NCBI RefSeq assembly: GCF_000372465.1
Contig: NZ_AQUZ01000003.1
Coordinates: forward strand, 186,001-250,000
Length of the DNA stretch: 64,000 bases
Reading direction: 5' to 3'
DNA from: Kribbella catacumbae DSM 19601
Lineage (GTDB): Bacteria > Actinomycetota > Actinomycetes > Propionibacteriales > Kribbellaceae
How positions within the stretch are numbered: the first letter of the stretch is position 1; every line of letters begins with the position of its first letter. The notes beneath the pieces are model-generated. The model was not told the origin of the DNA. It did not search any database and worked only from the letters and a program-made list of their open reading frames with translations. The translations under genes and the position numbers were made by a program. This document shows, piece after piece, positions 51,731-60,284 of the stretch.

Positions 51731-52998
51731 CAGGAGCCAGCGCCCGCCTGGTCCTGGATGGTCTTCAGTGCCTGGTCAGGCGGGACCTCGCCGTTCAGTG
51801 CCTGGGTCCCGAACCGGGTGAGCAGGTCGGACACCTTGACCCAGTTCTTCGAGGTGACCAGCGGGATCGAATTCTCCGAGGCGTAGTCCAGCGTTTCCTT
51901 CGCACCGTCGATCCCCGCGGCGGTGAACCAGGCCGGGTGCGCGGCGGTGCGGGCCGGGTACGCCCGGCCGGCCGCGGCCAGTGTGGTCAGCGGCTTCTCA
52001 CTGGTCATCGACATGATCGCCTGGAACGCGGCGTCCGGCGTCTTGCAGGACCGGGCGATGCCGAAGCCCGAGCCGGCCGTGTACGTCTTGGAGCCGTCCG
52101 GACCGGCCGGGATCGGCGCGACGCCGAGCTTGAACTTGACCTTGCCCTTGGTGTCGATCAGCGACCAAGGCCCGTTCAGCTGCATCGCCGCCTTGCCGGA
52201 GGTGAACTGCGTGGTCTCGAAGTCCGTGGCGCCGGACGGCACCTGCGGCGCGATCTTGTCGGTGCGGACGAAGTCTGCCCAGCCCTGGAAACCCTCCACG
52301 AACTTCGGGTCGGTGAGGTTCAGTTTGCCGTCGGCGAGTGGTTCCGCGCCTGTCAGGGTCCGCACCCACGACGTCACGCCCAAGTCGCCGGGTGTCGTCA
52401 CCAGGCCGGTCTTGCCGGCGGCGGTCAGCTTCTTCGCGGCCGCCTTGAACTCGTCCATCGTCCAGCCCGGCTTCGGGTCGGCCACCCCGGCGGCCTTGAA
52501 CGCGTCGCGGTTGTAGAAGATCACCATCGGGCCGGAGTCGTACGGGATCGCGATCTGCTTCCCGTCCACCTTGAGGCCGTCCATGATCGGCTTGTCGAAG
52601 TCCTCGGCCTTCAGCCCGTACTTCGACATCAGGTCGTCGAGCGGGAGCATCGCGCCGGCGTACGACGCGGTCCGCAGGCTCTGCATGCCGATGATGCAAG
52701 GCGCCTTGCCGCTGGCCAGCAGGGTGCCGATCTTGGACCAGTAGCTGTTCCAGTCGGTGCCCTGGAGCTTGACGGTGATCCCCGCGTGGTCGGTGTGGGC
52801 CTGGTCCGCGACCTTCTGCCACGCGGCTTGGTCCTCGGTGCCGCCGACCCAGAACTGCCAGGTCAGATCGGCCTTGTCCGCTGACCCGGACTCGCCGCCC
52901 GCGTCGTTGCCACCTCCGCACGCGGAGAGGATTCCCAGTGCCAGGACCGCGGCGGCGGCGACCAGCCGGCGTCGGGTCCGTACTCGTGTTCCGTTCAT
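51730..52998 (-). CDS. Extracellular solute-binding lipoprotein, cluster 1
   Basis: 422 residues from the ATG after GGAGGT. Signal peptide with lipobox ILSACGGG, then a family-1 sugar-binding fold (MVIFYNRDAFKAAGVADPKP, QLNGPWSLID). It presents a sugar, probably a fucosylated oligosaccharide given the GH29 gene, to the permeases. Divergent from the GntR regulator gene. Confidence 0.92.
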   Translation of the reverse strand: MNGTRVRTRRRLVAAAAVLALGILSACGGGNDAGGESGSADKADLTWQFWVGGTEDQAAWQKVADQAHTDHAGITVKLQGTDWNSYWSKIGTLLASGKAPCIIGMQSLRTASYAGAMLPLDDLMSKYGLKAEDFDKPIMDGLKVDGKQIAIPYDSGPMVIFYNRDAFKAAGVADPKPGWTMDEFKAAAKKLTAAGKTGLVTTPGDLGVTSWVRTLTGAEPLADGKLNLTDPKFVEGFQGWADFVRTDKIAPQVPSGATDFETTQFTSGKAAMQLNGPWSLIDTKGKVKFKLGVAPIPAGPDGSKTYTAGSGFGIARSCKTPDAAFQAIMSMTSEKPLTTLAAAGRAYPARTAAHPAWFTAAGIDGAKETLDYASENSIPLVTSKNWVKVSDLLTRFGTQALNGEVPPDQALKTIQDQAGAGS

Positions 52999-53025
52999 CC
53001 TGACCTCCACGGCAAAAAGTCGATT

Positions 53026-53147
53026 CATCCGATCTATAGGTGCTTTTCCTGAGGAGAGTCAAGGTCTCAGGCTCGGTTAAATGACTTAAATGGCCAGATC
53101 TCGACGAATAGCGAAGCAGTCGCTACGGTGATAGACATCCGATGTAT
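53026..53147. promoter_or_regulatory. Two CATCCGATSTAT elements between the binding-protein and GntR genes
   Basis: CATCCGATCTAT at 53026-53037 and CATCCGATGTAT at 53136-53147 flank the AT-rich divergent promoter region. The second is a near-palindrome (ACATCCGATGT), the shape bound by FadR-type GntR dimers. One copy faces each transcription unit, consistent with repression of both. Confidence 0.65.
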
Positions 53148-53161
53148 GCGGGGAGGTATGC

Positions 53162-53890
53162 ATGCGCGTCACCGATGAGGCGATCGACCGGATCAAGCAG
53201 ATGATCGTCGCCGGCGAGCTGCGCCCGGGGGACCGGCTGCCGCGCGAACCGGACCTGGCGGCCCACCTCGGGCTGTCCCGCAGCTCGCTGCGCGAAGCGG
53301 TCAAGGCGCTCGCGCTGATCCGGGTCCTGGATGTCCGTCAGGGGGACGGGACCTACGTGACCAGCCTGGACCCGACCCTGTTGCTGGAGACGATGGGCTT
53401 CGTCCTCGACCTGCACCAGGACGCGTCGGTGCTGGAGTTCTTCGAGGTACGGCGAATCCTCGAGCCGGCCGCCGCGGCGCGGGCCGCGGTACGGATGAGT
53501 GACGAGGACATCGCCGTACTCCGTGACTTGCTGGACGAGCTCGGCCCGGAGCCGTCGGTGGATGCGCTGCTGGCCAACGATGTCGAGTTCCACCGGCTGA
53601 TCGCGGCCGGCAGCGGCAACCGGGCCCTCGCCTCCATCATCGACAGCCTCCGCCAGCCCACCTACCGGGCCCGCGTCTGGCGTGGTCTGACCCAGTCGGA
53701 CGCCGTCGCGCGAACCGTCGCGGAACACCGGGCGATCCTGGCCGCGATCGCCGGCCGCGAACCGGACGTCGCCCGGTCCTGGGCGACCGTGCACATCGCC
53801 GGGGTCGAACGCTGGATCCAGGAAGCGGTCAGCCTCGACTCGGCCGGAACTCCAGCAGAACCGCGGCAGGCATCGGCAAGGTCAGGGTGA
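53162..53890 (+). CDS. GntR-family (FadR subfamily) repressor
   Basis: 242 residues. Winged helix at 5-70 (LPREPDLAAHLGLSRSSLRE, then VRQGDGTYV) and a FCD-type helical effector domain with the metal-binding pattern ([44 protein letters not shown]). GGGAGG precedes the ATG. Likely local regulator of the GH29 import cluster. Its 3' end overlaps the GH39 gene by 62 bases in convergent orientation. Confidence 0.92.
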   Translation: MRVTDEAIDRIKQMIVAGELRPGDRLPREPDLAAHLGLSRSSLREAVKALALIRVLDVRQGDGTYVTSLDPTLLLETMGFVLDLHQDASVLEFFEVRRILEPAAAARAAVRMSDEDIAVLRDLLDELGPEPSVDALLANDVEFHRLIAAGSGNRALASIIDSLRQPTYRARVWRGLTQSDAVARTVAEHRAILAAIAGREPDVARSWATVHIAGVERWIQEAVSLDSAGTPAEPRQASARSG

Positions 53891-55649
53891 GCTCGTCGCC
53901 CTCCCGTTCGACCGCGTCCACCCGCAAACGGCTCCGCTCCGCCAACTCAGTCCACTGCTCATCGGTGGGCCAGTCCCCAACCTTCAACTCATCCGCCAGA
54001 GCCACCAGATCTCCTGAGCCGGTGCCGGGGGTGAGCCAGGTGGCAGTTGCGGACCAGCTCGGGTCCACGCCCGGGACGGACAAGGTGAGCTCGCGCGTCA
54101 GTTCGGCCGCGCCACCCGACTTGGACTGGTCCAGCGTCAGGTTCCACACCAGCACGGCGATCCGATCGCGATCCCGCGACGCCCACGCCTCCACCAAACT
54201 CCCGCCACCATCACCCTCGAACGCAACCGGAAGCTCAACCGGCCCGAGCCCGCTCAGCAGCGACATCGCGTGAAAGCGCGGCTTCGCCAGCCCACCCACG
54301 GTCTGCAGCCCGAACCCACCATGAAGCAACCGCGGCGGCCGCCCCAGCTCCTCGAAGTGGTCCGACGCCACCCAATACGCCAGCGCATCCACCCGCCCGG
54401 CCGCCGACCGCATCCCGCGCAGCAGGAACACCCCGGAGAACACCGAGTCGTTGATCGGGTTGAAGTGCGTCGGCGTCACTCCCCACTCGGTCCACAGGAT
54501 CCGCGCCTTGCTGAAGCCATGCCGATCCAGCGACGCCTGTACGTCGAGCGGCGGGCTCCCGTAGGTATGCGTAGTGACAAAGTCCACCGGCGACCCGCTC
54601 GAGGCGGCATGCGCCAGCAGATCGTCCACCCACCCGGCGGCGGCCGACGAGGGCCCGCCAACGGCGAGCCGCTCGTCGACGGACTTCACCGCGGCAGCGC
54701 TCACGTCGTACAGGTGCATCCATTCGGCCTTGGTGCCGGACCAGAAGACCTCGAGGTTGGCCTCGTTCCACACCTCGAAGTCCCAGCCCAGTACTTCGTC
54801 CAGTCCGTACCGCTCGACGAGATGCCCGACGAGCGCACGGACGAGGTCGTGCCAGTGCTCGTACGATTTCGGCGGCGAGATGATCGCGCCGTACTCGAAG
54901 ACGGTCTTCGACGGATCCGCCGCGAGATCACGCGGCATGAACCCGAGCTCGACCACCGGCCGCAGCCCGAGCCCGAGCAGCTTGTCGTAGATCGCGTCGA
55001 CGACAGTGAAGTCGTACTGCGGTTCGCCATCCACCTCGGTGTAGACGCGAGTGTCATCGTGGAAGATTGCATGCGCGCGAACCGTCCGGACGCCGATCTC
55101 GTCATGCATCCGGCGCAACGCCTGCTCCAGCTCGACCCCGATCTCGCGGCCGCCGCTGAGTTCCTTGCAGAGCAGCTGACTGAGCCGTTCACTCCCCACC
55201 ATCGGCACCCATGGCCGGTGCAACTCGGTGCCCTCGGCAACGGCATCCACGGTGACCCGAATACCAGGCACGTTGTCACCGGCAACCAACGGCATCGCCT
55301 CCACCGATGCGCCCGGCCGCCCGTGCACAGTCACCTCAGGAACACTCGCCACCGCGTATCGGTACGTCGTACCGGGCGTGCAGGTCGTGTCGACATACGG
55401 TGGGGACGGCACGGACAGGAGGTCGCCGCTGTGGTGGTCGACCGGTTCGAGTGAGGCGTCGTCCAGGCCGCGCAGGATCACGTACCCGACCGCACCCGGC
55501 ACCGGCGACCAGTCGACCGTGACCTGCCCGACGCCGCCCACCGCCGTCACCGACGCCGGTGGATCGAGGTCGGGCAACGAGACCGCGCGGGTCTCGTCGC
55601 TGCGAAGGGCGATCCGCTGGTCCCAGTCAGCTTTTGCGTTGCTCTGCAT
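53829..55649 (-). CDS. GH39-like beta-xylosidase/glycosidase with N-terminal FN3 domain
   Basis: 606 residues from the ATG at MQSNAKADWDQRI, preceded by GGGAG. A fibronectin type III-like module (about 28-120, SVTAVGGVGQVTVDWSPVPG) precedes a clan-A barrel with acid/base Glu296 (FEVWNEANLEVF) and nucleophile Glu388 (ILWTEWGV), the GH39 pair. A C-terminal beta-sandwich completes it. No signal peptide, so intracellular action on imported xylosides or related oligosaccharides is likely. Last gene of the second cluster. Confidence 0.88.
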   Translation of the reverse strand: MQSNAKADWDQRIALRSDETRAVSLPDLDPPASVTAVGGVGQVTVDWSPVPGAVGYVILRGLDDASLEPVDHHSGDLLSVPSPPYVDTTCTPGTTYRYAVASVPEVTVHGRPGASVEAMPLVAGDNVPGIRVTVDAVAEGTELHRPWVPMVGSERLSQLLCKELSGGREIGVELEQALRRMHDEIGVRTVRAHAIFHDDTRVYTEVDGEPQYDFTVVDAIYDKLLGLGLRPVVELGFMPRDLAADPSKTVFEYGAIISPPKSYEHWHDLVRALVGHLVERYGLDEVLGWDFEVWNEANLEVFWSGTKAEWMHLYDVSAAAVKSVDERLAVGGPSSAAAGWVDDLLAHAASSGSPVDFVTTHTYGSPPLDVQASLDRHGFSKARILWTEWGVTPTHFNPINDSVFSGVFLLRGMRSAAGRVDALAYWVASDHFEELGRPPRLLHGGFGLQTVGGLAKPRFHAMSLLSGLGPVELPVAFEGDGGGSLVEAWASRDRDRIAVLVWNLTLDQSKSGGAAELTRELTLSVPGVDPSWSATATWLTPGTGSGDLVALADELKVGDWPTDEQWTELAERSRLRVDAVEREGDELTLTLPMPAAVLLEFRPSRG

Positions 55650-55669
55650 ACAGATGGCTCCCGTTGTGG

Positions 55670-57262
55670 TCAGTCGAGTCCGACGGAGAACTGCTCCATC
55701 GCGATCAGTGGGCGGACCCGGCGAACCACATCGCCGACCGCGAAGTTGCGCCGGATCAGGTCGTCGGCGAAGACGTTGCCGATGGCACCCATCACCATCG
55801 CCTGGTCCAGCGACAGGTACCGCCTGGCGATCAGCCCCGACCGGACCGCGACCGAGTCGAAGAACCCGCCACCGCCGTACGCGTGCAGCCGCGACTCGAT
55901 CCGCGCGAGGTTGTCGATCGCCTGCTTCGGCGCGTACTGCATCGCAAGGAAGGCCGCGTGCGGGGTGACCACGCCATCGCCGTACGTCGGGTTGGGGTTC
56001 GTCCCTTCGCGGCAACCGTCGAAACCCTTGTCGTAGTTGGTCGCCTCGAGGTCGGAGGGGTAGCCACCCGGATCCATCCCGATCGCGTCGACGCCGTAGA
56101 CGGAGTACCCGCCCTTCGGGTTGCTCGCGGGGGAGAAGCCCCAGTACCCGTACTTCGCGTCGTCCAGCCCGTGCTCGATGTGCGCGCGCACGGTCAGCGG
56201 GTGGTTGATCCCCCAGCTGCGCGGCGCCCAGCTCGACTCCGGCACGAACAGGTCGGGCATCAGCGACTCGAACATGTCGCCACCCCACGACGGCACCAGC
56301 CGCATCCCGCGGTACGAGTAGCTGCCCTCGAAGACGTCGATGCCCAGGTAGGTCCGGTGCACGCCGACCGGTTTCTGCTCCACCCAGGCCCAGTCGCAGG
56401 ACTCCGGGAAGGTGCGGTAGGTGGCGAAGTACTGCTGCGGTGGGACCTGCCCTCGGGCGATGCCGATGTACGGCGCGATCCGGGCCTCGGTGTTGCAGGT
56501 GTCGTAGTGGAACTTGCGGTAGTACACGTCCGGGCCGGTACCGGCGTGGTTGCCCTTGTCGATCGCCTCGTCCGGCGGCGAGGTCTCGAAGAAGCCGCCG
56601 CGCATCAGGCCCGCTCCGAGCCCGGGCCGGGCGTCGGGGTTGTAGTAGTAGGCGAAGTTCATCTTGGTCAGCAGCGAGTCCGCCAGCCGGCGAACGCGCG
56701 GCTCGGCGTTGCGGACGACCATCAGCGCTGCCGCGAACCACCCGTTGTCCACGCTGGAGACGAAGGGTGTGATCGGCTTGGTGCCGTCCGGATCGACCGT
56801 CAGGACCGCGCCGGTCGCCTCGTCGTACCAGTTGAAGTACATCCCGCTCGGCTCGTGATGGTCGACCCGGGCCATCGTCGTCAGCGTCTGCGTTAGCCGC
56901 CGGACGGACTCCTGCGGCGAGATGATGCCGAGCTCACGGGCGACCAGCGTGCTCCACAGGTAGCCGCCGATGTTGGTCGGCGACGTGTACCGGCTGCGCA
57001 CGGGGTTGGTGACGGACTCCCCGATGTTGTCCGCGGGCAGCCCGGTCCGCTCGTCCGTCATCGCGACCAGGCTGCGCCAGGTGTCGCGAGCCCAGCGGCC
57101 GACCAGGGCACGGTCCTGGCGACTGGGGTGCCACCCGCCACGGAGGAGAGCGGCGGGATCCGGCGTACCGGCGTACGAGCTGGTGGTCAGGCCGGCGGAT
57201 CCGGCGAGGGCGGCAGTGCCTGTGGCTGCCAGTAGCATTCGTCGGCTGATGTTGGCGGTCAT
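55670..57262 (-). CDS. Tat-exported glycoamylase-like (PF10091/GH144-type) glycosidase
   Basis: 530 residues from the ATG after GGAGG. A twin-arginine signal (ISRRMLLAATGTAALAGSAG) directs export of the folded enzyme. The (alpha/alpha)6-barrel resembles glycoamylase-family proteins: SPTNIGGYLWSTLVARELGI, FVSSVDNGWFAAALMVVRN, VPSWGGDMFESLMP and YGYWGFSPASNPKGGYSVYG. Relatives include beta-1,2-glucan-cleaving enzymes, so an extracellular glucan-degrading role feeding the adjacent importer is plausible. Substrate not proven by sequence. Confidence 0.8.
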   Translation of the reverse strand: MTANISRRMLLAATGTAALAGSAGLTTSSYAGTPDPAALLRGGWHPSRQDRALVGRWARDTWRSLVAMTDERTGLPADNIGESVTNPVRSRYTSPTNIGGYLWSTLVARELGIISPQESVRRLTQTLTTMARVDHHEPSGMYFNWYDEATGAVLTVDPDGTKPITPFVSSVDNGWFAAALMVVRNAEPRVRRLADSLLTKMNFAYYYNPDARPGLGAGLMRGGFFETSPPDEAIDKGNHAGTGPDVYYRKFHYDTCNTEARIAPYIGIARGQVPPQQYFATYRTFPESCDWAWVEQKPVGVHRTYLGIDVFEGSYSYRGMRLVPSWGGDMFESLMPDLFVPESSWAPRSWGINHPLTVRAHIEHGLDDAKYGYWGFSPASNPKGGYSVYGVDAIGMDPGGYPSDLEATNYDKGFDGCREGTNPNPTYGDGVVTPHAAFLAMQYAPKQAIDNLARIESRLHAYGGGGFFDSVAVRSGLIARRYLSLDQAMVMGAIGNVFADDLIRRNFAVGDVVRRVRPLIAMEQFSVGLD

Positions 57263-57276
57263 CCGAGCCTCCAGAG

Positions 57277-58089
57277 TTATTTGATGCCGGTGATGGCGAT
57301 GCCCTTGGTGACATGGCGCTGGAAGGCCAGGAAGATCACCAGCACCGGTACGACGACCACGACCGCGCCGGCCATCAGCAGGCCGAAGTTCTGCGCGTTC
57401 TGTCCGGTCGAGTACAGCGCCAGGGCGACGGGAAGGGTGTACTTCTCCTCGGTCTGGGCGACCACGAGGGGCCACAGGAAGTTGTTCCAGGAGCCGAGGA
57501 AGGTGAGGATCCCGAGGGTGGCCAGCGCGGGTCTGGTCAACGGGAGCATGATCCGGGCGAAGATGCCGAGCTCGCTGCTGCCGTCCACCCGGCCGGCGTC
57601 CATCAGGTCGTCGGGCAGGCCCTGGAAGAACTGCCGCATCAGGAACACCCCGAACGGCGAGACCAGGAACGGCAGGATCAGGCCGGGATAGGTGTTCGCC
57701 AGGCCGGCGTTGGTGACCAGCACGAACAGCGGGACGAAGGTGACCACTCCGGGCACCATCAAGGTGCCCAGGACCAGGACGAACAGCGCGGTCCGGCCGT
57801 GGAAGTTCAGCTTGGCCAGCGCGTAGCCGACCATCGAGCAGAAGATCAGGTTGCCGGCCGTCACGGCGAGCGCGACGATCGTCGAGTTGAGGAAGTAGCG
57901 CGGGAAGTTCGCCTTCGCGAACAGGTCGTCGTAGTTCTGCGTGGTAGGTGCCTCGGGCAACCAGGTCGGCGGGACCCGGAGCAGCTCGCCCTGGGTCTTG
58001 AAGCTGCCGAGGAACATCCACAGGAACGGCGCGGCCACCGCGACCAGCCCGAGGACCGCGATCACATAGACCCACCAGGTCCGGCGCAT
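57277..58089 (-). CDS. Carbohydrate ABC transporter permease (MalG type), cluster 2
   Basis: 270 residues from the ATG overlapping the MalF stop (TGATG). Six helices, coupling motif LMDAGRVDGSSELGIFARIM. The frame continues upstream but that part is antisense noise over malF. Confidence 0.93.
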   Translation of the reverse strand: MRRTWWVYVIAVLGLVAVAAPFLWMFLGSFKTQGELLRVPPTWLPEAPTTQNYDDLFAKANFPRYFLNSTIVALAVTAGNLIFCSMVGYALAKLNFHGRTALFVLVLGTLMVPGVVTFVPLFVLVTNAGLANTYPGLILPFLVSPFGVFLMRQFFQGLPDDLMDAGRVDGSSELGIFARIMLPLTRPALATLGILTFLGSWNNFLWPLVVAQTEEKYTLPVALALYSTGQNAQNFGLLMAGAVVVVVPVLVIFLAFQRHVTKGIAITGIK

Positions 58090-58976
58090 CACTTCTCCCT
58101 CAGCAGCTTGAACTGGATGAAGGTGACCACGGCGATCACGACGAACAGGATGTAGCTCATCGACGTCGCCAAGCCGTAGTTGCCGAAGCCGAACTGCTGG
58201 TAGGTGTACATCGACACCGACACCGTGCTGTTCAGCGGCCCGCCCTGCGTCATCACGAACGGCTCCTCGAAGAACTGCAGATAGCCGATCCCCGTGGTCA
58301 CGCTGGTGAACAGGACCGTTGGCCTGAGCAACGGCAGGATCAGGTACCGGAACCGTTGCCAAGAGCCCGCACCGTCGAGCTGGCCGGCCTCCTCGACGGT
58401 CTGCGGGATGCCCTGCAGCCCGGCCAGGAAGATGATCATCGCCGAGCCGAAGTTGCGCCAGACGGCCATCATGATCAGCGATGGCATCGCCCAGGTCTTC
58501 GACGCGAGCCAGTTCGGCCCGTCGATGCCGACCCAGGACAGGACCGTGTTCAGCAACCCGGCCTCAGGCGCCAGCACGAACCGCCAGATCACCGCGATGG
58601 CGACGATCGAGGTGATCACCGGCAGGTAGTAGCCGACCTTGAACAAGCTCTGGAACCGCTTCACGCCGCGATCCAGCAACAGCGCCGCCGCCAGCGCGAG
58701 GACGAGCGTCAACGGCACCCCGACCAGGACGAAGTACGCCGTGTTGAGCGCCGCCTTGCGGAACGTCTCGTCCTGGAACGCCTTGACGTAGTTGCCGAAG
58801 CCGACGCCGTTCACCGCGAACGGCGTCCGCAGATCGCGCTGCCTGAGATCGGTGAAACTCATCCCGAGCGACCCGAGCACGGGGCCCGCGGTGAAGGCGA
58901 GGAAGAGGGCGACGAACGGCAGCGTGAGGATCCACGCGGCCGCGGTCTGCCGCCCTCGCGCTGACACCGAACTCAT
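58089..58976 (-). CDS. Carbohydrate ABC transporter permease (MalF type), cluster 2
   Basis: 295 residues, six helices, coupling motif EEAGQLDGAGSWQRFRYLIL. Start overlaps the solute-binding protein stop by one base (TGATG). Partner of the preceding MalG-type permease; the ATPase is again missing from the locus. Confidence 0.93.
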   Translation of the reverse strand: MSSVSARGRQTAAAWILTLPFVALFLAFTAGPVLGSLGMSFTDLRQRDLRTPFAVNGVGFGNYVKAFQDETFRKAALNTAYFVLVGVPLTLVLALAAALLLDRGVKRFQSLFKVGYYLPVITSIVAIAVIWRFVLAPEAGLLNTVLSWVGIDGPNWLASKTWAMPSLIMMAVWRNFGSAMIIFLAGLQGIPQTVEEAGQLDGAGSWQRFRYLILPLLRPTVLFTSVTTGIGYLQFFEEPFVMTQGGPLNSTVSVSMYTYQQFGFGNYGLATSMSYILFVVIAVVTFIQFKLLREK

Positions 58977-60271
58977 CAGCTACCGGTGCCGATCGCCGCG
59001 GCCTTGGTCTGGATCGCCTTCGCGGTGTCGGCGGGGGACTGGCCGGCCTTGGCCATCTTCTCCACCTCGGCATCGAAGGCGGTGGCGACCTGCTCCCAGT
59101 TCACGATCGCGGGCGGCGCCTTGGCATCCTCGAGCTGCTTGCCGAACACCGGCAGCAGCGGGTCGCTGGCGATGCTCGGGTCCTCCCAGGCGCTCTTCAC
59201 GGCCGGCAGATCGGTGGACAACTTGAACCACTGGGCCTGCGTCTTGGCGTCGGACAGCCACTTCACCAGCTTCCAGGCGCTGTCCTTGTTCTTGCTGTTC
59301 TTGAAGACGACGAAGTTGCTGCCGCCGACGAACGACGTCGCGGTCTTGTTCTTCGGGAGCTGGAAGACGCCGATGTTCGGCTTGATCTTGTCGCCGCCGA
59401 GCTTGGCCACCGAGCCGGCCATCCACGGACCGGAGATGAACATCGGCACCTCGCCGCTGACGAACTGCGCCTCGGTCTGGTTCGGCGGCAGGTCGGTACC
59501 GGCCAGCTTGTCGGTGAAGAAGCTCTGGTAGTACTTCAGCCCCTCCTGCATCTCCGGGGTGTCGAACGTGAACTCCTTCTGGTCGTCACCCGTGATCGAC
59601 GCGCCCGCGGACCAGGCGAACGGCATCACCGTCTGCCAGGACCCGGTCCCGCCCGGCTGCAGATTGATCCCGTACTTCGCTCCCGCCTTCTCCTTCATCG
59701 CCTTGGCCATCGCCTTGAGTCCGTCCCAGTCGGCCGGCGGCGTGGTGATCCCGGCCTTGGCGGCGAGGTCCTTGCGGTAGTAGACCAGCCGCGTCTCGAC
59801 GTACCAGGGAACGCCGTAGCTGGTGTCGCCCACCTTGGTGGTCTCGTTCGCGCCCTCGAAGAACCCGCTGGTGTCGATCCCCGATGGTGTCGGATCGAGC
59901 GCGCCGAGGTCGGCGAACTCACCCATCCAGGTGGTGCCGACCATCGCGGCGTCCGGCAGTGTCTGCGCGGTGATCGCGGTGGTGAACTTGCTGTGCGCGG
60001 CATCCCACGGGATCGGCGTGACCTTCACCTTGACGCCCGGGTTGGCCTGCTCGAAGGCGGCGGTCAGCTTGGGCAGGTTCTCGCCCTCGGTGCCCATCGC
60101 CCAGACGGTCAGGTCGCCGGTGGCGGGTCCTTCGCCGATACTGGTCGTTGCCTTGGGCGCCGATTCGGGGGAGTCCTCCGTGGAGCGGCCGCAGCCGGTC
60201 AGCGCGAGAGCTGTCGCCGTGAGAGCCGCACCGCCGATCACCAGTCGGCGGCGGGTGGTCTGGATGAACAT
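58976..60271 (-). CDS. Extracellular solute-binding lipoprotein, cluster 2
   Basis: 431 residues from ATG (MFIQTTRRRLVIGGAALTAT). Lipobox ALTGCGRS follows a signal peptide with an RRR motif. Family-1 binding fold (GDLTVWAMGTEGENLPKLTA, VETRLVYYRKDLAAKAGITT). Delivers the sugar to the cluster 2 permeases. It starts 13 bases after the LacI gene, so the regulator and importer form one operon. Confidence 0.92.
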   Translation of the reverse strand: MFIQTTRRRLVIGGAALTATALALTGCGRSTEDSPESAPKATTSIGEGPATGDLTVWAMGTEGENLPKLTAAFEQANPGVKVKVTPIPWDAAHSKFTTAITAQTLPDAAMVGTTWMGEFADLGALDPTPSGIDTSGFFEGANETTKVGDTSYGVPWYVETRLVYYRKDLAAKAGITTPPADWDGLKAMAKAMKEKAGAKYGINLQPGGTGSWQTVMPFAWSAGASITGDDQKEFTFDTPEMQEGLKYYQSFFTDKLAGTDLPPNQTEAQFVSGEVPMFISGPWMAGSVAKLGGDKIKPNIGVFQLPKNKTATSFVGGSNFVVFKNSKNKDSAWKLVKWLSDAKTQAQWFKLSTDLPAVKSAWEDPSIASDPLLPVFGKQLEDAKAPPAIVNWEQVATAFDAEVEKMAKAGQSPADTAKAIQTKAAAIGTGS

Positions 60272-60284
60272 AGGTCGTTTCTCC

